Counted from the first letter of the stretch, positions 34,913 through 47,236 are shown. The stretch: 64,000 nucleotides of DNA from Protostelium mycophagum (GCA_002081555.1 MZNV01001755.1:18333-82332), one strand, 5' to 3'. Notes: generated by a model not told the origin, from the sequence alone. Made by a program: numbers and translations.

Positions 34913-36166
34913 TCAGGTGTTCTTCTCTCGTTTTTCTTCGAGGATCGTCTCAAGCATCTGAATGAGATTTCCGAGTCCATAAACGTACCCATCATCATTA
35001 TGCTTTCCCGTCTTCTCGAATGCATGCGCGAAATCGATCATCTTGATATCTACATCGGTATTGTATTGAGGATTTTCGCTGCCTTCGTACAGCAGCAGCA
35101 GACTGGTGGAGTATAGTCTATAGTTCAACTCTGTCTGGGAGATGTTGAGAAGGACTTTCAACTTGGTGATGAACTTCTGCAAGATGTGCGTGTTGTATGT
35201 CTTTCCATTCCAAAAAAAGTTGGAAATGGTTTTTTTTAAGACTTCAGCTGTCATAGACCTGGGCTCATCAGGTGGATGTTGTGGTGTAGAGGGTAAACTT
35301 ACCGTCCTTGGTATTTGTCTACACGGGTATATGTTCGTGTTGCTGGTTGCCAAACCTGCAAAATGGATGAGAAAATGTGATGGGGATGTTCCTCATGCGA
35401 TGATGGAAAGAGGCAAAGTTGATAAAAAATGTAAAATGAAAAGTGGTTTGGAAAATGTCTGATCACTATAAACACTTACAACTTGTCCACAGAGGCGAAC
35501 ACCGATCTGCCCCGATGTGGTGGCGGCGCATTTTCTCATATGACGACTTCTCTTGTCTGGAGTAGCGTCATCTCCATATTGTCTGGTTCCTATCTTGATA
35601 TCACAAATGCAAGGATGATGAAATCTGGTGGTGAGATCGCCCAAAACAAGGTAACCTGATCATATTTAGATGTTGAAAGAGAGGAGGCTGATTTTTCTGT
35701 TTTTTAAGAAGACAAAACTTTGCAACTCACGAGTGGAATATCTCTCCTCATTATTGGATTTTAAAAGAGATGCAAATGTCTTTTTCGATATTTTAAGAGC
35801 CCAGGGATTAGGTGAGTCTGAATTGTGCGTGTTGCTCTCGCTACCACTGGCCTCTGCTTCTTGTATCTCGTCTATCCATCGTTGTACCTTATCCTTTGGG
35901 ATCTCTAAATCCAAAGTGCCGTAAAATGTAGAGACGAAAGGAGCTAATGTGCTGTTTACTACATCCAAGGCCTCATAAAAAGCGAGCTCACGCTCGATGA
36001 GGGGCTTGCAGACTTTCTCCTCTGGAAGCTTTAAGAGAGCACCGTGTCCAGACACCTGAAATGGATGGGAAGGGGGTATATTGTTGAGATCAGGCGTCTT
36101 CACATAGACTCTTGGGCTGGCCGTAACGGCTGTCTGTGCGCTGTTCTTTAGTGTATCCGTGCTCAT
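34913..36166 (-). CDS. Inositol polyphosphate kinase (IPK/IP6K family)
   Basis: Start MSTDTLKNSAQTAVTASPRV. PFQVSGHGALLKL and ELAFYEAL come next, then after an intron YLVLGDLTTRFHHPCICDIK, whose P-x3-D-x-K-x-G element binds inositol phosphate. QYGDDATPDKR, SLPSTPQHPPDEP, TKLKVLLNISQTELNYRLYS, the ST-SLLLLYEGS block and the Mg-binding VDIKMIDFAHAF follow. These fit inositol hexakisphosphate/multi-kinases, which make inositol phosphates and pyrophosphates. Which product is made cannot be read from the motif set alone. Confidence 0.88.
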
Positions 36167-36431
36167 GTTATGAAGTTCTAAATGTGCTGGTTGTTTGTTG
36201 CCACTCTGTGAAAAATGTTTTCAACCGAAAACAAATTTTCAACTCCGGCTGAACGGCGGTTCGCCCTTTTCCTTGACAAAACACAACAAAACGGGCGCAA
36301 GCCAGAAAAAATCCAAGACACAAGACATGGGACATGAACACCATGAAAAGATTGTCGACAATCAAAGGAGATGAATGAACAGACCTTTTCTTTTCCTTCT
36401 TTATTGTCATGTCTTTTGATGCTTCATGAAC

Positions 36432-37163
36432 TTAGGCAGTGCCGAGTGCGGCGGTCAAAGCGGTGTACAATTCGAGCTCGATCTGTGCCTTGGCTTTGTC
36501 CTCCTCTGAGGTGGCTCTTCGAAGAGTTAAGAAAGGTTTCATACGCAGAAAATGTGTTTTAATGAGATGGATGAAATCACCTGGCGAGTGTGTCGGTGGA
36601 GTTCTTAAGACCATCCTTGGCAGCCTCGGGGCTGATCTGCTCAAGAGGGAAAGCCTCGATGACATTGACGCTGGCGGTCGAGTCCTGGAGATTTACATAA
36701 GCGATATGAAAAAATTGAAAGATATGGCATGAGATAAATGAGATTATAGGAGAGTTTATCACCTCACGAACAAAAGCGAAACCTCCAGAAACAAACCATT
36801 TTTGTTCCTTACCGCCCTCGGTCACAGTGACGACTCCTGCTCATTTTTCAATCGAAATGACCAGGCATTTTTCATCAGTATCCTTCCTCTTCACTTCAAT
36901 TCTTACTCACCAGGGGAGAGCTCGGCGATGGTTGGTACGTGTCCTCCGGTGATTCCAAATTCTCCACCAACACCAGGAACTTGGACTAAATTGACGTTTT
37001 GGGCCTTAAAGAAGACCTGGTGGGGAGAGGCGAAGGTAAGCTTCAGGTCGCTCGACTCCTCGGCATATCCTCTGATGGAGATCTTGGGTCTCTGGATGGC
37101 CTTGAAAGATGTCTGGTTGACTCCTCTGAATGTTCCTCGTGTAAGTCTCAAGGCAGAGTTCAT
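36432..37163 (-). CDS. ATP5F1D: Mitochondrial F1Fo ATP synthase delta subunit
   Basis: Presequence MNSALRLTRGTFRGVNQTSF, then LKLTFASPHQVFFKAQNVN, VQVPGVGGEFGITGGHVPTI and AELSPGE on the first exon. Then VVTVTEGGKEQKWFVSGGFA, FVREDSTASVNVIEAF, PLEQISPEAAKDG, and a helical end ATSEEDKAKAQIELELYTAL. This is the beta-sandwich plus helical hairpin of bacterial epsilon/mitochondrial delta in the central stalk. About 165 residues, three or four exons. Confidence 0.93.
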
Positions 37164-37263
37164 TGTTGTATGTCGAATCGATTGGAAGATGAGGTCTGCG
37201 CAAAAGAATAAAATTTTATTGATAATCTACAACGAATAAAAATATAAAATAGCATAATCATTT

Positions 37264-38719
37264 TTATTTTTTATTTACACCGAATGAAAAGCTGCTGCCC
37301 TCTTCCAAGTCGATTGACCTCTCTGCCTGTGGCTGTTCAAAGTAACTTGACTTGTGTGGCTCCTGAAGGGTTCTGTAGGGCTGCAATTCTTGCTCCACGG
37401 GTTGTAGATTGATAAAAGGGCGGGAAGAGTCTCGTCTATCTACACCGCTGAGAGTTTCTCCTGCTTCCATCTACAACGGTCAGAGTTAAATTCGCGGAAA
37501 AGGGTCACCTCAGCCAGCTCGATGTCAGCGGCCCAAAGAGATGCGCCAACCACACTCTTCCAAATGTCAGGTTTATTTTTGCTGATTTTTTCAACTGTTT
37601 TTAAAAAAATAAATTTTTATTCATTTGCATCATCATCTGTTGGCAAATATTTAATTGCCTAAACTCTTAAACCCTAAAACTCTGGACATCTACAAACGAT
37701 TTCGTGATAAATAAATTCCAAACATAAGATAAACAGACACTCACGGTCCAATAGAAAATCAATCCGGCGACAGGTACCAAGTTTAAGAATGTTGCCGCTC
37801 CTCCTAATAGTGTGTAGTCCGTGAAATTATTTTTGATCATCGCGATCTGCTGCATCAATGTGAAGTCCTATTTTCATCAGAGGTGAGGTTCGTCAAAAAA
37901 TTTTTATTATTATTCAAAGTACGAATTTATTCGACAATTTTCCTGCACAAATGACAAAAAAATTTGGCGCCAAAATGAAAATTTAAAATTCAAAACCTCA
38001 CCTTGAGCTCAAAATACTTCGCGTGAAGGCTCCACCCCAGCATCCAGCCGTTGAGAGCGCAGTACAAAGCGGTTCCCACAAAAGGAATCGCGTGTATAGG
38101 CAGACTGATGAAGAATAAAAGTGCCTGCAGTAAGATCCTGACCAGTGCGAATAATAACTGTGAACTTTAATCTGTGATTTATTTTTGATCTGAAAAGTAT
38201 GTATGTATCGATATGATGGACGATCAGATGAAGAAGATGAAGAAATGATCACTTGTTTTGTGGTTCCCCATGCACCTCCTTTATCTGGTAATTCTACACC
38301 CTGAAAGGTTCAGACACAAAATAATGGTCGATCTCACTCTTAGTCGCATGGTATGGACAACTAATTTGTCCTCAAAGCTCTCAAAGAGGATCAAACTCAG
38401 AATGCCCACGAGGAATCCTGCTTCCACGAAAACGAGAAGAAGGGACACAATCCATGCCACCCACTGCGGCATGTGATTGTCTAAAAGATGAGCTTGTGGA
38501 ACTGCCTTGATCAGTGGTGATGTTGAATCGTCTTTAGATACCAAAGACAAGCCCAAACAGGACACCAAGAGCGATAGCTCCTGCGACGATAGAGCAGCAA
38601 AGAGGGATGAAGACGTGGCGCCATAATTCTGGGTGGACGAGGGCAAATCCCATGCCTTCCAAGATGTATTCCCACGATGTCGATCCATTAACTTTAGGTA
38701 GCTTCGTTCTCGTACTCAT
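37264..38719 (-). CDS. EI24/CysZ-like multi-pass membrane protein
   Basis: Start MSTRTKLPKVNGSTSWEYIL, then EGMGFALVHPELWRHVFIPL, helix CCSIVAGAIALGVLFGLVFG, WVAWIVSLLLVFVEAGFLVG, FESFEDKLV, helix LFFISLPIHAIPFVGTALYC, ALNGWMLGWSLHAKYFEL and FLNLVPVAGLIFYWTV. The IPFVGTALYC... and NLVPVAGLI segments match the EI24 family (ER/autophagy protein in animals, CysZ-like in bacteria, Rrt8/Lds in yeast). The soluble tail (AEMEAGETLSGVDRRDS, EEGSSFSFGVNKK) follows a donor at GTGTCTG that I inferred; an alternative would stop earlier at SFRV. Confidence 0.7.
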
Positions 38720-38807
38720 GATGCGTCTCGTGTTTGTGTCTGGAGCTGTTTGCGATCACTTTCAATGAAATGCAAGATGATTCGATTTCGTGAAATTTCT
38801 TTTTACA

Positions 38808-40129
38808 TTACATGAACAAATTTACAACAGGATCCTCCAATGCATGCAACACATGGTGCAAGCAAAACTTGGACATTGAATTCAATATATGACCACCGTT
38901 TAGAAGGTGCGATAATTTATCCAGTTCCTTGCTGCAGCGGGGAAAGCCGGTACGCAATGACTTCATCACCATCTGGATCTGATCAGCACCAGAAAGATGA
39001 GATGAGTGAAAATAAAAACATGATGTCACGAGGTTGCAGAATTCACCTTCCAAACTAATTTGTTTATGTCCGGATTTACAGGACCAAATCAACTCTGCTG
39101 CAATTTTCGTTTTTACCGCATGCAACGTTGATAGACATTTTGTTTTTCATGGGAAATGCTGGGTGATGAAAAGTCACCTGCTGACCAAGTTGACACCAAG
39201 GACATCACATCGTTGTTCATCAATGTGTTCTTTTGTCCCTTTAAGACCCTCTGGTTGTTGATGAACACACCATTGAAGCTGTAAATATTGAGAAAAACAC
39301 AAGGTCGAGATGTACACCTCAAGTCCTCGACTGAGATCTTCTTATCATCTACCGTCAATACACAATGTGGCGCACTGATGAATCGTAGATTATTTGGAAA
39401 TGAGATGGTGATGTTGTTGGGCATCTCTTTTGTTTTTGAAGATTTTCGGCTGAGGGTGACCGTCTTGTCTTTGTACACTGCGGTAGTCAGATGCATTTTG
39501 AAGCGGTGCAATCATACATACCCATGATGGACTCATATTTAGGATTTAGCGATTTAAGAATGTGACAAGGTTCTTTGTGTGTCTCCATTTCCTTTTCATT
39601 GTTGATTTCGTTCTGTGTTGTTTCCGTGAGGTCTGGTTGTATGGTGATCTTTGGAAGTTCGAGAGACGGGATAGCCGTGCAGATCGTCTCCGATCGAAGC
39701 AGATCATAATGTTTGTATTCTATGATGTGTGAGATAAAATTGATTCGTGCTCGTCACCTAATCCAGGAGAACAGAGGATGGTTGGTTGTCTCAGAACATC
39801 TGACTTCTGGGCAACGTCATCCAATAGAGTCACAGTTCTGGTGAGCGAAAATTTGTTGTTCTCTTTGGGGATGTCTAAGACAGTGTCCGAACGCATGATA
39901 CCGGCTTTTCGCCTCTTTGGTTGAACATTCGAATTGAATGACGCGCTACTTTTGTCAGTTTGATGGGTTGAACATTAATGTCGGACCTGATACTCTCAGG
40001 AAGAGTGTCTAAAATGGTAGTTGTTCTCAAGAGGTCCGTCTTCTTTGATTGTGTCGATTCATTGACTGCATCCAACACTGTCTCAGTCCTGAATAGTCTT
40101 TGTCTCTTTCTCTGTGACGCTTGTTCCAT
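38808..40129 (-). CDS. FHA-domain protein with repeated T-[VIL]-L-D motifs
   Basis: Start MEQASQRKRQRLFRTETVLD. The N-terminal half repeats a short motif six times: LFRTETVLD, LLRTTTILD, IMRSDTVLD, SLTRTVTLLD, VLRQPTILC and LLRSETICT. The C-terminal half is an FHA fold: NITISFPNNLRFISAPHCVL, then an intron, then SFNGVFINNQRVLKGQ and LMNNDVMSLVSTW. FHA domains bind phosphothreonine, often with Asp at +3. The last exon (LSHLLNGGHILNSMSKF) is not recognised. Introns near 39900 and 39260 are approximate. Probably a nuclear checkpoint or signalling adaptor, by analogy only. Confidence 0.72.
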
Positions 40130-40349
40130 TATTTGTGTGATCTTCAAAAATCAAATTTTTGTTTTTTGGCGCCAACTTTGCGAGGTCAAGACTTGGAGAC
40201 TTGGGTCACCAATTCGAAACTCACTGTCGACAGTCCTTCACCAGATTTTGTTAAGAACTTCAAACGATATAACATATTAATGCTTAATTTATTTTCCACA
40301 TACAACAGGATCAAGATGAGAAGATCGATTCCAACGTTCAAGTTTATTT

Positions 40350-42836
40350 TCAGTCTTCGTATAATTCACCATATATCTCAAAAGAGGAAAGGACCAAGAA
40401 GTTTCTGTTCGATGAGTTGTGTCCAGTCTGCAATATTCTAAAGTAGCGGTACGCCTTGCTCACTCCAGTTATCGGCCACTACAACCAGTCAGTACGACTT
40501 GTCGACATTGGTCGTGCATGTCGACGATCATATGTACATGTCGACAATGATTTATATGACTCACAGAATGCGGCACAAACTTTCCAGACAGGGAATCATC
40601 GTTGTTATGCTTCAAAAGGGTAGTCCAATTATCTTCCCTTTTCTCCATCAGTTTTCACGCGTTGTAATCGCCACTACAACTCACTCGTTAGACCCCTGGA
40701 ACTGCCAAGTTCTCAAGATATCATTGTTGTAGTTACAGTGTACAAGCGTGTAGAAGGTCGGTATGATTTGACGGCCCGAACCAAAATCGATCGTGAAGTA
40801 AGAAGAGGGGATGTCTTTGGTCCACATCTCCACGCCGTTGTCATTTTTTCTGAAATCCTGTCATTTATGGAGACTTGATGGTATTAAGGAGGATTCGTGG
40901 AAGTTTCTCCATGTTTGACAGATTCAGAAAAATGAGATCTGGACCTGATCAAGTCGGCGGGCTCCCCCTTATCTACAGATGACGCTCTCACTATGACACC
41001 TGATACATATCATTCTTGACATCCCGATGTCATTCTTGACATCCCGATGTCTTCTTGACATGACGTCACCTCGTGTGGCTGGGTCCTGCCTTGCCTCCCT
41101 GCCACAGTTTGTGGCGATCCAGTGGATGATGCCTTCGTTTTGCTCTTCTTTGTACTCGATGGAGATGGGGACACGCGGGCGTGGTTGTAGTCTGACAGCT
41201 GTCACAGAAATTCCGGGTATAACAGGTTTCACGGAGACTTTGGGACTCGTAACGCAGCTCCATCACGATGTGGATTTACGGCTCCGACAACTATTTTTTG
41301 GGTCTGGATGCGGCAGAGCCGCAGAAGAGTGGGATAATACTTGGCGGGAAATAAATGATTTAAATATGACGGGAAGATACCTGCTTATAGAAGGAGGAGA
41401 GCGCATAGGAGCCTCCCAAGCAGCTAATCTGACCATCCCTGCCTCCACCAAGACGTCTTGGGGTACCAAAACGTCCCGAATCACCTGTCGTTTTTAATCT
41501 CAAAGATCCTCACAATTTTTTATAAAAATGAATGATTTTTTTCAAATCTCCTGGAATCAAATAAATATATAAAAATAACCTCTTCCAGCTGTGAGAACGT
41601 CATGAACCTGTATCTGACGTGTCTATATAACTCCGTGACCTCTTCGAATCTTGGAGCGCCGTCTTTGTTTTGCTTGCAGATTTCCAGCAAGTTATTTTTC
41701 TGCACAAATGACGAGATGGTTTTGTATAGTTCGTATTCTTCCTTCACATTCAGCAGTTCATACGAGACGATGTACAGAAATATTCTGGGAAATTTCAGCG
41801 AAATTTCAGTGAAATTTCCGGGAAAAGTGGGGGAAAACTCACTTGAAGGGGAGGTTGATGAATTCCGTTGGGTCTATATAACAAAAGTGTTTGGCAATGA
41901 CAAAGACGCATCTGTTCGAGTGTCTCAATTTTTCGGTCCAATTGGCGACGTCATGACGTCACACTGCTCATGATATCTCGGAAAGACGTCTCACCTATTT
42001 GTGATGTCCGGTGCGTTGTATTGTATCGCGCGCAATAGGAGGGAAGTGGCGTTCTTCATTCCGATGGATGACATTAAAAACTGATCCAATCAGATGACGT
42101 CATGATTCGTAATGATGTACACTGTACATCGACAGGGTCGAAGGAGGCATTTATGAGATTTTTCTGCGGTTTTTCCCACCGTTAGATTTGTACGGAGGCT
42201 ATATTTATTCATGTAATCTACCATCTCACAGAGATTGTCGCTCATCAAACATAATGTCTTCGTCCTCTTTATCGCAGAGTACTCATTGGCTTTGCACACC
42301 AGAATATTTTTTCACGTTCATATGAGCACAAGAACATCATTTCGATGAAAATTGTGACCGAGTGCACCCACTTGAGAGACCAGCTTCTTAAGTTCATTGA
42401 TCTCGAATGTTTCTGCCATGGTGAGCAGCTGTATGGCTGTCTCCTGATTAACCACATTATCACCACCATATACGAATTTTAACAACAGAGGGAACAATCC
42501 CTCTGGATCATCAAATTGTATGTGGACTGTGATGTTCAGAATATGAATAATCAGATCAAGTGATACTTGTGGATGTATTTGGATGTGCGAGAAAGAGTCT
42601 TCTGAAATATCCTGAGACATATGATAAAATAAGTTTGTGCACCTATTTCAAGTCAATGTGAGATTATCGCTCAAAGACATCACTTTGTATTTTTGACCGT
42701 CTGGAAACCGAAGGATCGCGTCACTGAAAGATGAATCCTTCAAAAATGAGAGGAAGTTGTTGCCTCTCGCTGTTGCATAATAGTTATCCGCTGTGGTGAA
42801 GTTTATATCTGATCTCGCTATAGTGACAGTTGACAT
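40350..42836 (-). CDS. BTB/POZ-BACK protein with C-terminal discoidin (F5/8-type) domain
   Basis: The start at 42836 opens the BTB: MSTVTIARSDINFTTADNY, SSFSDAILRFPDGQKYKV, then LLLKFVYGGDNVVNQETAIQ and LLTMAETFEINELKKL. BACK-like exons follow (LCEMVDYMNKYSLRT, NATSLLLRAIQ, FFLYIVSYELLNVKEEYEL, VTELYRHVRYRFMTFSQLEE, VLVPQDVLVEAGMVRLAAWE). The C-terminal part is a discoidin-like beta sandwich: NEGIIHWIATNCGREARQ, DIPSSYFTIDFGSGRQI, PTFYTLVHCNYNNDILRTWQ, NWTTLLKHNNDDSL, and AYRYFRILQTGHNSSNRNFL ending FEIYGELYED. This is a cullin-3 adaptor plan, common in protists. Confidence 0.85.
40499..40560. repeat. GTCGAC/ATGTCGAC cluster in an intron
   Basis: Within about 60 nt GTCGAC occurs three times, plus ATGTACAT, in the last intron of the BTB gene. 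Similar clusters lie at 47836-47861 and 54343-54370. Confidence 0.6.
41011..41070. repeat. 20-bp tandem repeat, about 2.5 copies
   Basis: CATTCTTGACATCCCGATGT is repeated twice and followed by a half copy (CTTCTTGACATGACGTCACC). It lies in an intron of the BTB gene. Confidence 0.85.
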
Positions 42837-42867
42837 CTTCTACAAAATGAACATGGCGATTTAAAAA

Positions 42868-43087
42868 TCAGAGGCGATGCGATGCCGTTGTAGAATGATG
42901 ATGAGCTTCTCTTCCAAAAACACCTGGAACGAGCAAGAAAGAGGCTGCCGACAAGTTCTGTTTAATAAGAGGCTGCTCGGATCGCACACCAACAAAACTG
43001 GACGCGATGATCTTGTTTTAGAGGATCATGCTTCCATCTTGGACAGCCTTACGACGAAAGGATCTTTTCAGATTCGTAAGAAGCCAT
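42868..43087 (-). CDS. Possible small protein
   Basis: On the minus strand an ATG at 43087 opens MASYESEKILSS. A GT-AG intron of about 57 nt then leads to FVGVRSEQPLIKQNLSAAS, LLVPGVFGREAHHH and a stop. The composition is protein-like and a polar in-frame extension (GTENGDTSGSTGAEVASQ) lies just upstream. No family. A plus-strand frame (42877-43287) overlaps and lacks support. Confidence 0.3.
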
Positions 43088-43294
43088 TTGAGATGCAACT
43101 TCTGCACCGGTGCTTCCACTGGTATCACCATTCTCGGTGCCTTTCTGATGAAGGTTGGTTTGGCATAATGACAGAATACACTGCTAAACGCGATAGATTG
43201 CGTCATCTTACCGTGAAAGAAGTGGCGTGTCTCAGGAAACACAGTAGGTTTTTACGATCGACTTTTCTTCACAAAAAGTCATTTTAGAAGCGCC

Positions 43295-45741
43295 ATGCGA
43301 GCCACACAGGTCCTCCTCCTGCTCCTCTCTGCTGTGTCAGCTCTCAAGCTCAACTACATACAAGTTGGCGGACAGAAGCTAAATCTGCTGTCTTACTATC
43401 CCTTGGTCCTTCCGAACGGCTTTCTGAATGTTGACATCAGCATCACCAATGATGCCGCGAGCACAATCGACCCGTCTCAGTTCATCGTGGCGAATCAGTA
43501 TGGCAACCTGTCTACGGTTACATCATCTCTTAATGCTAACCAATCGGCTCTCTTCTCGGGGTCCCTCGGGCCCTTCCCCTCATCCCCAGCCATCCTGAAG
43601 CTCAACTTCACCGTCTACAACGCGGCGGTCGTCCTTGCCCAATTCCAATGTGAGCACCGTCTCCGATTCTGTATTCTGATGTTTATTTTCAGCCACCGTG
43701 GAGGTCTCTTGCACCGGACCATTGTGCGATGGAATCAACCTCTTCATTAATGGAACCTGCCAGGCTGCACCGTATGATCCCTGCCCATTCGGCATCGATG
43801 GATGTGCCGCTTCTTCGTGCACTGACAACAGACAATGCCACACCACTTGGCTCGGTGCGAAAGCGACTGCTCCCGGATGCACCGAGTGCGCTCGCTGCCC
43901 GACTTGGGTTGGTTGCGACGGCAAACAATGCGGAGGTGATGGATGCCACGGAAAGTGTGGTACTTGTCCTTACGGAAAATACTGCTCCTCTGGACAATGC
44001 ATCACCGTTCCAGACCTCGGTAAGAGGACGGTCATGATGACCGAATGCCTGATGGATGATCAGGAACATGCACGAACCCCATTCAGATCTTGCAGAACCG
44101 AACCAACCTGACCGGCATCCAATACTTTTTCGGAAATAACCAGAACGGGTACTCCAGCCAGGTCTCGCGCTGCAATGCCGGATCCACCTCTAAAGAGGTG
44201 GTCTACTCTTTCGTGGTCCCGAGTGGCTCCACCTATGGTGTTGACATCCGAACTTATGGATTCGACACAGTCTTAGACGTTCTTCGTGACAACTGCTCGG
44301 GCATTTTTGTGGGTACGTGGCTCCATGAAAACGAATTATCGCTGAAATTTCCAGGTTGCAGTGACGACGCCAGCCCACCGGGTGATTACGGGTCGAAGGT
44401 GGCACGAATGATTGGTCCCGGAAAGTACTTTGTTGTTGTGAAGGGATACGACAACACTGTAGAGGGAAACTTCACCATGCGCATGAGTTTCATCGTAAGT
44501 TTTTCTCCAGCGACATCTAAGACGGTGCTCTCTTACGGACTCGTAATTAATCTCCACAGCCCAACTGTATCCCCAAGTGCAGCTCCATCCAATGCGGAGA
44601 TGACGGTTGCGGATCCAGCTGTGGTGAATGTGCCAGTGATAGGTCCTGCTCCAAGGCCGGCCGCTGCGAACTCACAGTGTGCACACCCAACTGTACCAAC
44701 ACTGACGGTAGCGTCAACGAATGCGGCCTCGACGGCTGCGGAGGCTTCTGCGGTACATGTTCCAACGGAACGCTTTGCAACCTTCATGTCAACAAGTGCC
44801 AACGTTTCCCGAGTGGATGTGACACTATGAACCCAGTATGTGCTGGCGGTTGCAATGCGACACAGTTTTGTGCCGCGGATTGTCAATGTTACACCGCTGA
44901 TGCCCCCCTTGCCGACCTTTATGTCGACACTGACACCTTGTCACAAGACATGTACATCGACAGCGACACTTTCACCGAAAATTCCTGCGCTTGGCTGGAG
45001 GGATGCATTGCGGCACCAGGGCTCAGACGCTTGTTGCGCTTCACCGTGCTCTCTGTTAACCAAGGAAGAGCACCGATGCTTATGGGACTTCCCGAAGAGC
45101 GTCCTGACCTCTTCGTTTACTCGCCTTGCCACGGCCACTACCACTTTACTGGTGAAGAATTTCATCGAAAAGTCTGATGACATTTCGGAGAGTATTCACG
45201 GAAATTTCAGATTATGCTGTCTACAGTTTGATGTCGGCGGACAAGACCCTTGTTATGCAAAAAGGAAGAAAGCAAGGTTACTGCCTCATGGATGGTAATT
45301 CTACAACGAGCCATCTTCGCATTCTAATACGACCCAGGACGCCGTGTACACGATGGAGATATCCCTTGTGCCCCTACCTATAACTGCTCAAACCAAGGCA
45401 TTAGCTCTGGCTGGGCCGATGCTTACACCGCCGACATTGACTGCCAGTGGATCGACATCACTGATGTGCCCGCTGGGAACTACACTTTGGCTGTGGAGCT
45501 CAACCCCAAGAGAAAGATGGTGGAGTCTGATTACAACAATAACAAGGCCTATATTACCGTGAACGTGCCGGTTTGGGACAAGGCAAACGACCCACAGATT
45601 GCCCAGACAGGGACCGCCGCTACGTCTACAACTGCCTCTACAACGGCAAATGTGATCGTTCCTACAGTGAACGGATTCACCGGTTCAGGAGTCGCTTTAG
45701 GCATCGGAATGATCAGCTTGGCATTGATGGCTTTAATATAA
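43295..45741 (+). CDS. Lysyl oxidase-like surface protein with cysteine-knot repeats
   Basis: Signal peptide [19 protein letters not shown]. An N-terminal beta domain ([13 protein letters not shown]) is followed by cysteine-rich repeats ([42 protein letters not shown]) flanking a beta domain ([38 protein letters not shown]). The lysyl oxidase domain follows: [18 protein letters not shown], the copper-binding [30 protein letters not shown] with CLMD, then [33 protein letters not shown] and VESDYNNN. A Thr-rich stalk and a hydrophobic C-terminus ([16 protein letters not shown]) suggest a GPI anchor or membrane end. Predicted to oxidise lysine side chains in surface or matrix proteins. Confidence 0.88.
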
Positions 45742-45783
45742 TACAGCTGTAAACACTTCTTTGACCTCTATTACTGTGGAAGC

Positions 45784-47236
45784 TTATTGTTGTGGTGTGT
45801 TGTGCTTTCTAAGAGCCGTGTTATACAACAACAGCGAATCAGTCAGCTCATCAGAAGGAATGTTGATCCACTTTTGCAGCGCCTCTTTGCACTCCTCAAC
45901 TGTCAAGCCTACCATCATTAGAAGGTCACATTCCCACATTGGATAATGTGACTCGCCTTCCCGGTCGTAACCCCTGTCAAAAAGAGCATCTCTCAACTCT
46001 TCTTCAGTAAGATTCTGCAGGCCACTCTTTCTCAGCTTGTGATCATCCACACGGATGAACTCCAAGAAGTCAGACAGCTTTTGCCTGTAGAAGCTGCAAG
46101 ACAGTCAGATGGTCATTCCACGTTTGCAGACGTGATTAACAAACGTGTCACGAACGCAACTACATCTTTATAACATTATGGTAGACAAATGTAGATATTG
46201 TCGACGTCGTTATAGACAAGTGTACACACCTTGCAGGGAGATATCTACGTGCCAAGTTGTGATATACAACAAAAGAGATCACTGATCTTCCAGACAGTTG
46301 GTTCACATCGCTGTCAAACAAGCTGTACAGCGCGTTTCTACTCTGCTCATCCTTCACATTCTGAGATCTGTCAGCCATCTATTTTTAGATCTATAAAAAC
46401 CTTTTTGTGATTTTATTTCTTTCAAGAAGCGGGAATCTTCAAAACATTCGAAATGCAGGAGCTGACCTCTAAAAAGCTTGGACTTCCATACTCTGCTGGC
46501 TTGATATCTTCGGCAAAGCCTTGTAGTGCTGGTGTGTTTTTCATGCCCTCTCTCAGTCTCTTTATCAGCTCCTCTGTTATCTTCTCTCTGTTGCTCAAGT
46601 TTATTCTCATGTCATTTTCCTGATACATTCAGCACATTCAGACATGAAGTCTCGAAATTGTTGGCCTCCAGATTACATTTTTGACACTCCTACAGAGGAC
46701 CTAATTGATCAGATTGTATCATTACTCTCTGTGTTTCAGATTTGAGCGCGGTAGGGAGGATAGAGGGGAAAGCAAGGCATATGAAAGGAGTGATTTCACC
46801 AATGACTGGAAGCCAAAAGGCGATGAGAACAGGAGCGGCCTTTCTAAGCTGCAACAGTCAGAAAAAAAGAAAGCCACAGCTGGACAGACCTCGCTGGAAG
46901 TCTTACGAACGTGGATGATCTCGTCTCTTGGTGCCAACTGATACAGCTCGTGTCCAAACACGTACTGTGCCTTGATGTCTCTTGCCTTCTTATTGTCAGA
47001 GGAAAGCAGGCGATGATGTCACCTCCCACCTTTTTATAGTCACGAAACAAGATCTTACTTCCAGTGACGAAAGGTGTGATGATAGCTCTCATTTTCTGAA
47101 AAGTGGTCTGCGCTTCTTGGCTTCGTGTTGGTTCAGAAGATGTCAAACGGTTGGGAAGAACATTTTGTCTTAGAACTGTGACTCTCTGAATCTTGATGGT
47201 ATTGGGTAATCGTCCTCTGAAGAGAAGATGGTTCAT
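45784..47236 (-). CDS. LETM1-like mitochondrial inner-membrane protein, copy 1
   Basis: N-terminal presequence MNHLLFRGRLPNTIKIQRV. ITPFVTGSKILFRDYKK, YVFGHELYQLAPRDEIIHVR, the single helix APVLIAFWLPVIGEITPFIC with LAFPSILPTALKS, MRINLSNREKITEELIKRLR, SRNALYSLFDSDVNQLSGRS and a C-terminal EFIRVDDHKLRKSGLQNLTE with LQKWINIPSDELTDSLLLYN follow. The P-x-x-GE-x-x-x-P helix and 'L...L..RG' domain are those of LETM1/Mdm38, which act in mitochondrial K+/H+ exchange and ribosome binding. A 48-nt segment (45909-45956) is either in-frame coding or a GC-AG intron. Its 3' end lies 40 nt from the lysyl oxidase gene's stop. Confidence 0.78.

Noticed and set aside
40121-40441. Plus-strand gene with DEKIDSNVQVYFQSSYNSPY
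   Set aside because: No ATG start. The opposite strand encodes the conserved end of the discoidin-like domain (AYRYFRILQTG... FEIYGELYED), so this is its shadow.
42877-43287. Plus-strand 136-codon frame before the lysyl oxidase gene
   Set aside because: Begins within a CGTTGTAGA word, has no recognisable domain, and a better-looking spliced frame lies on the other strand.
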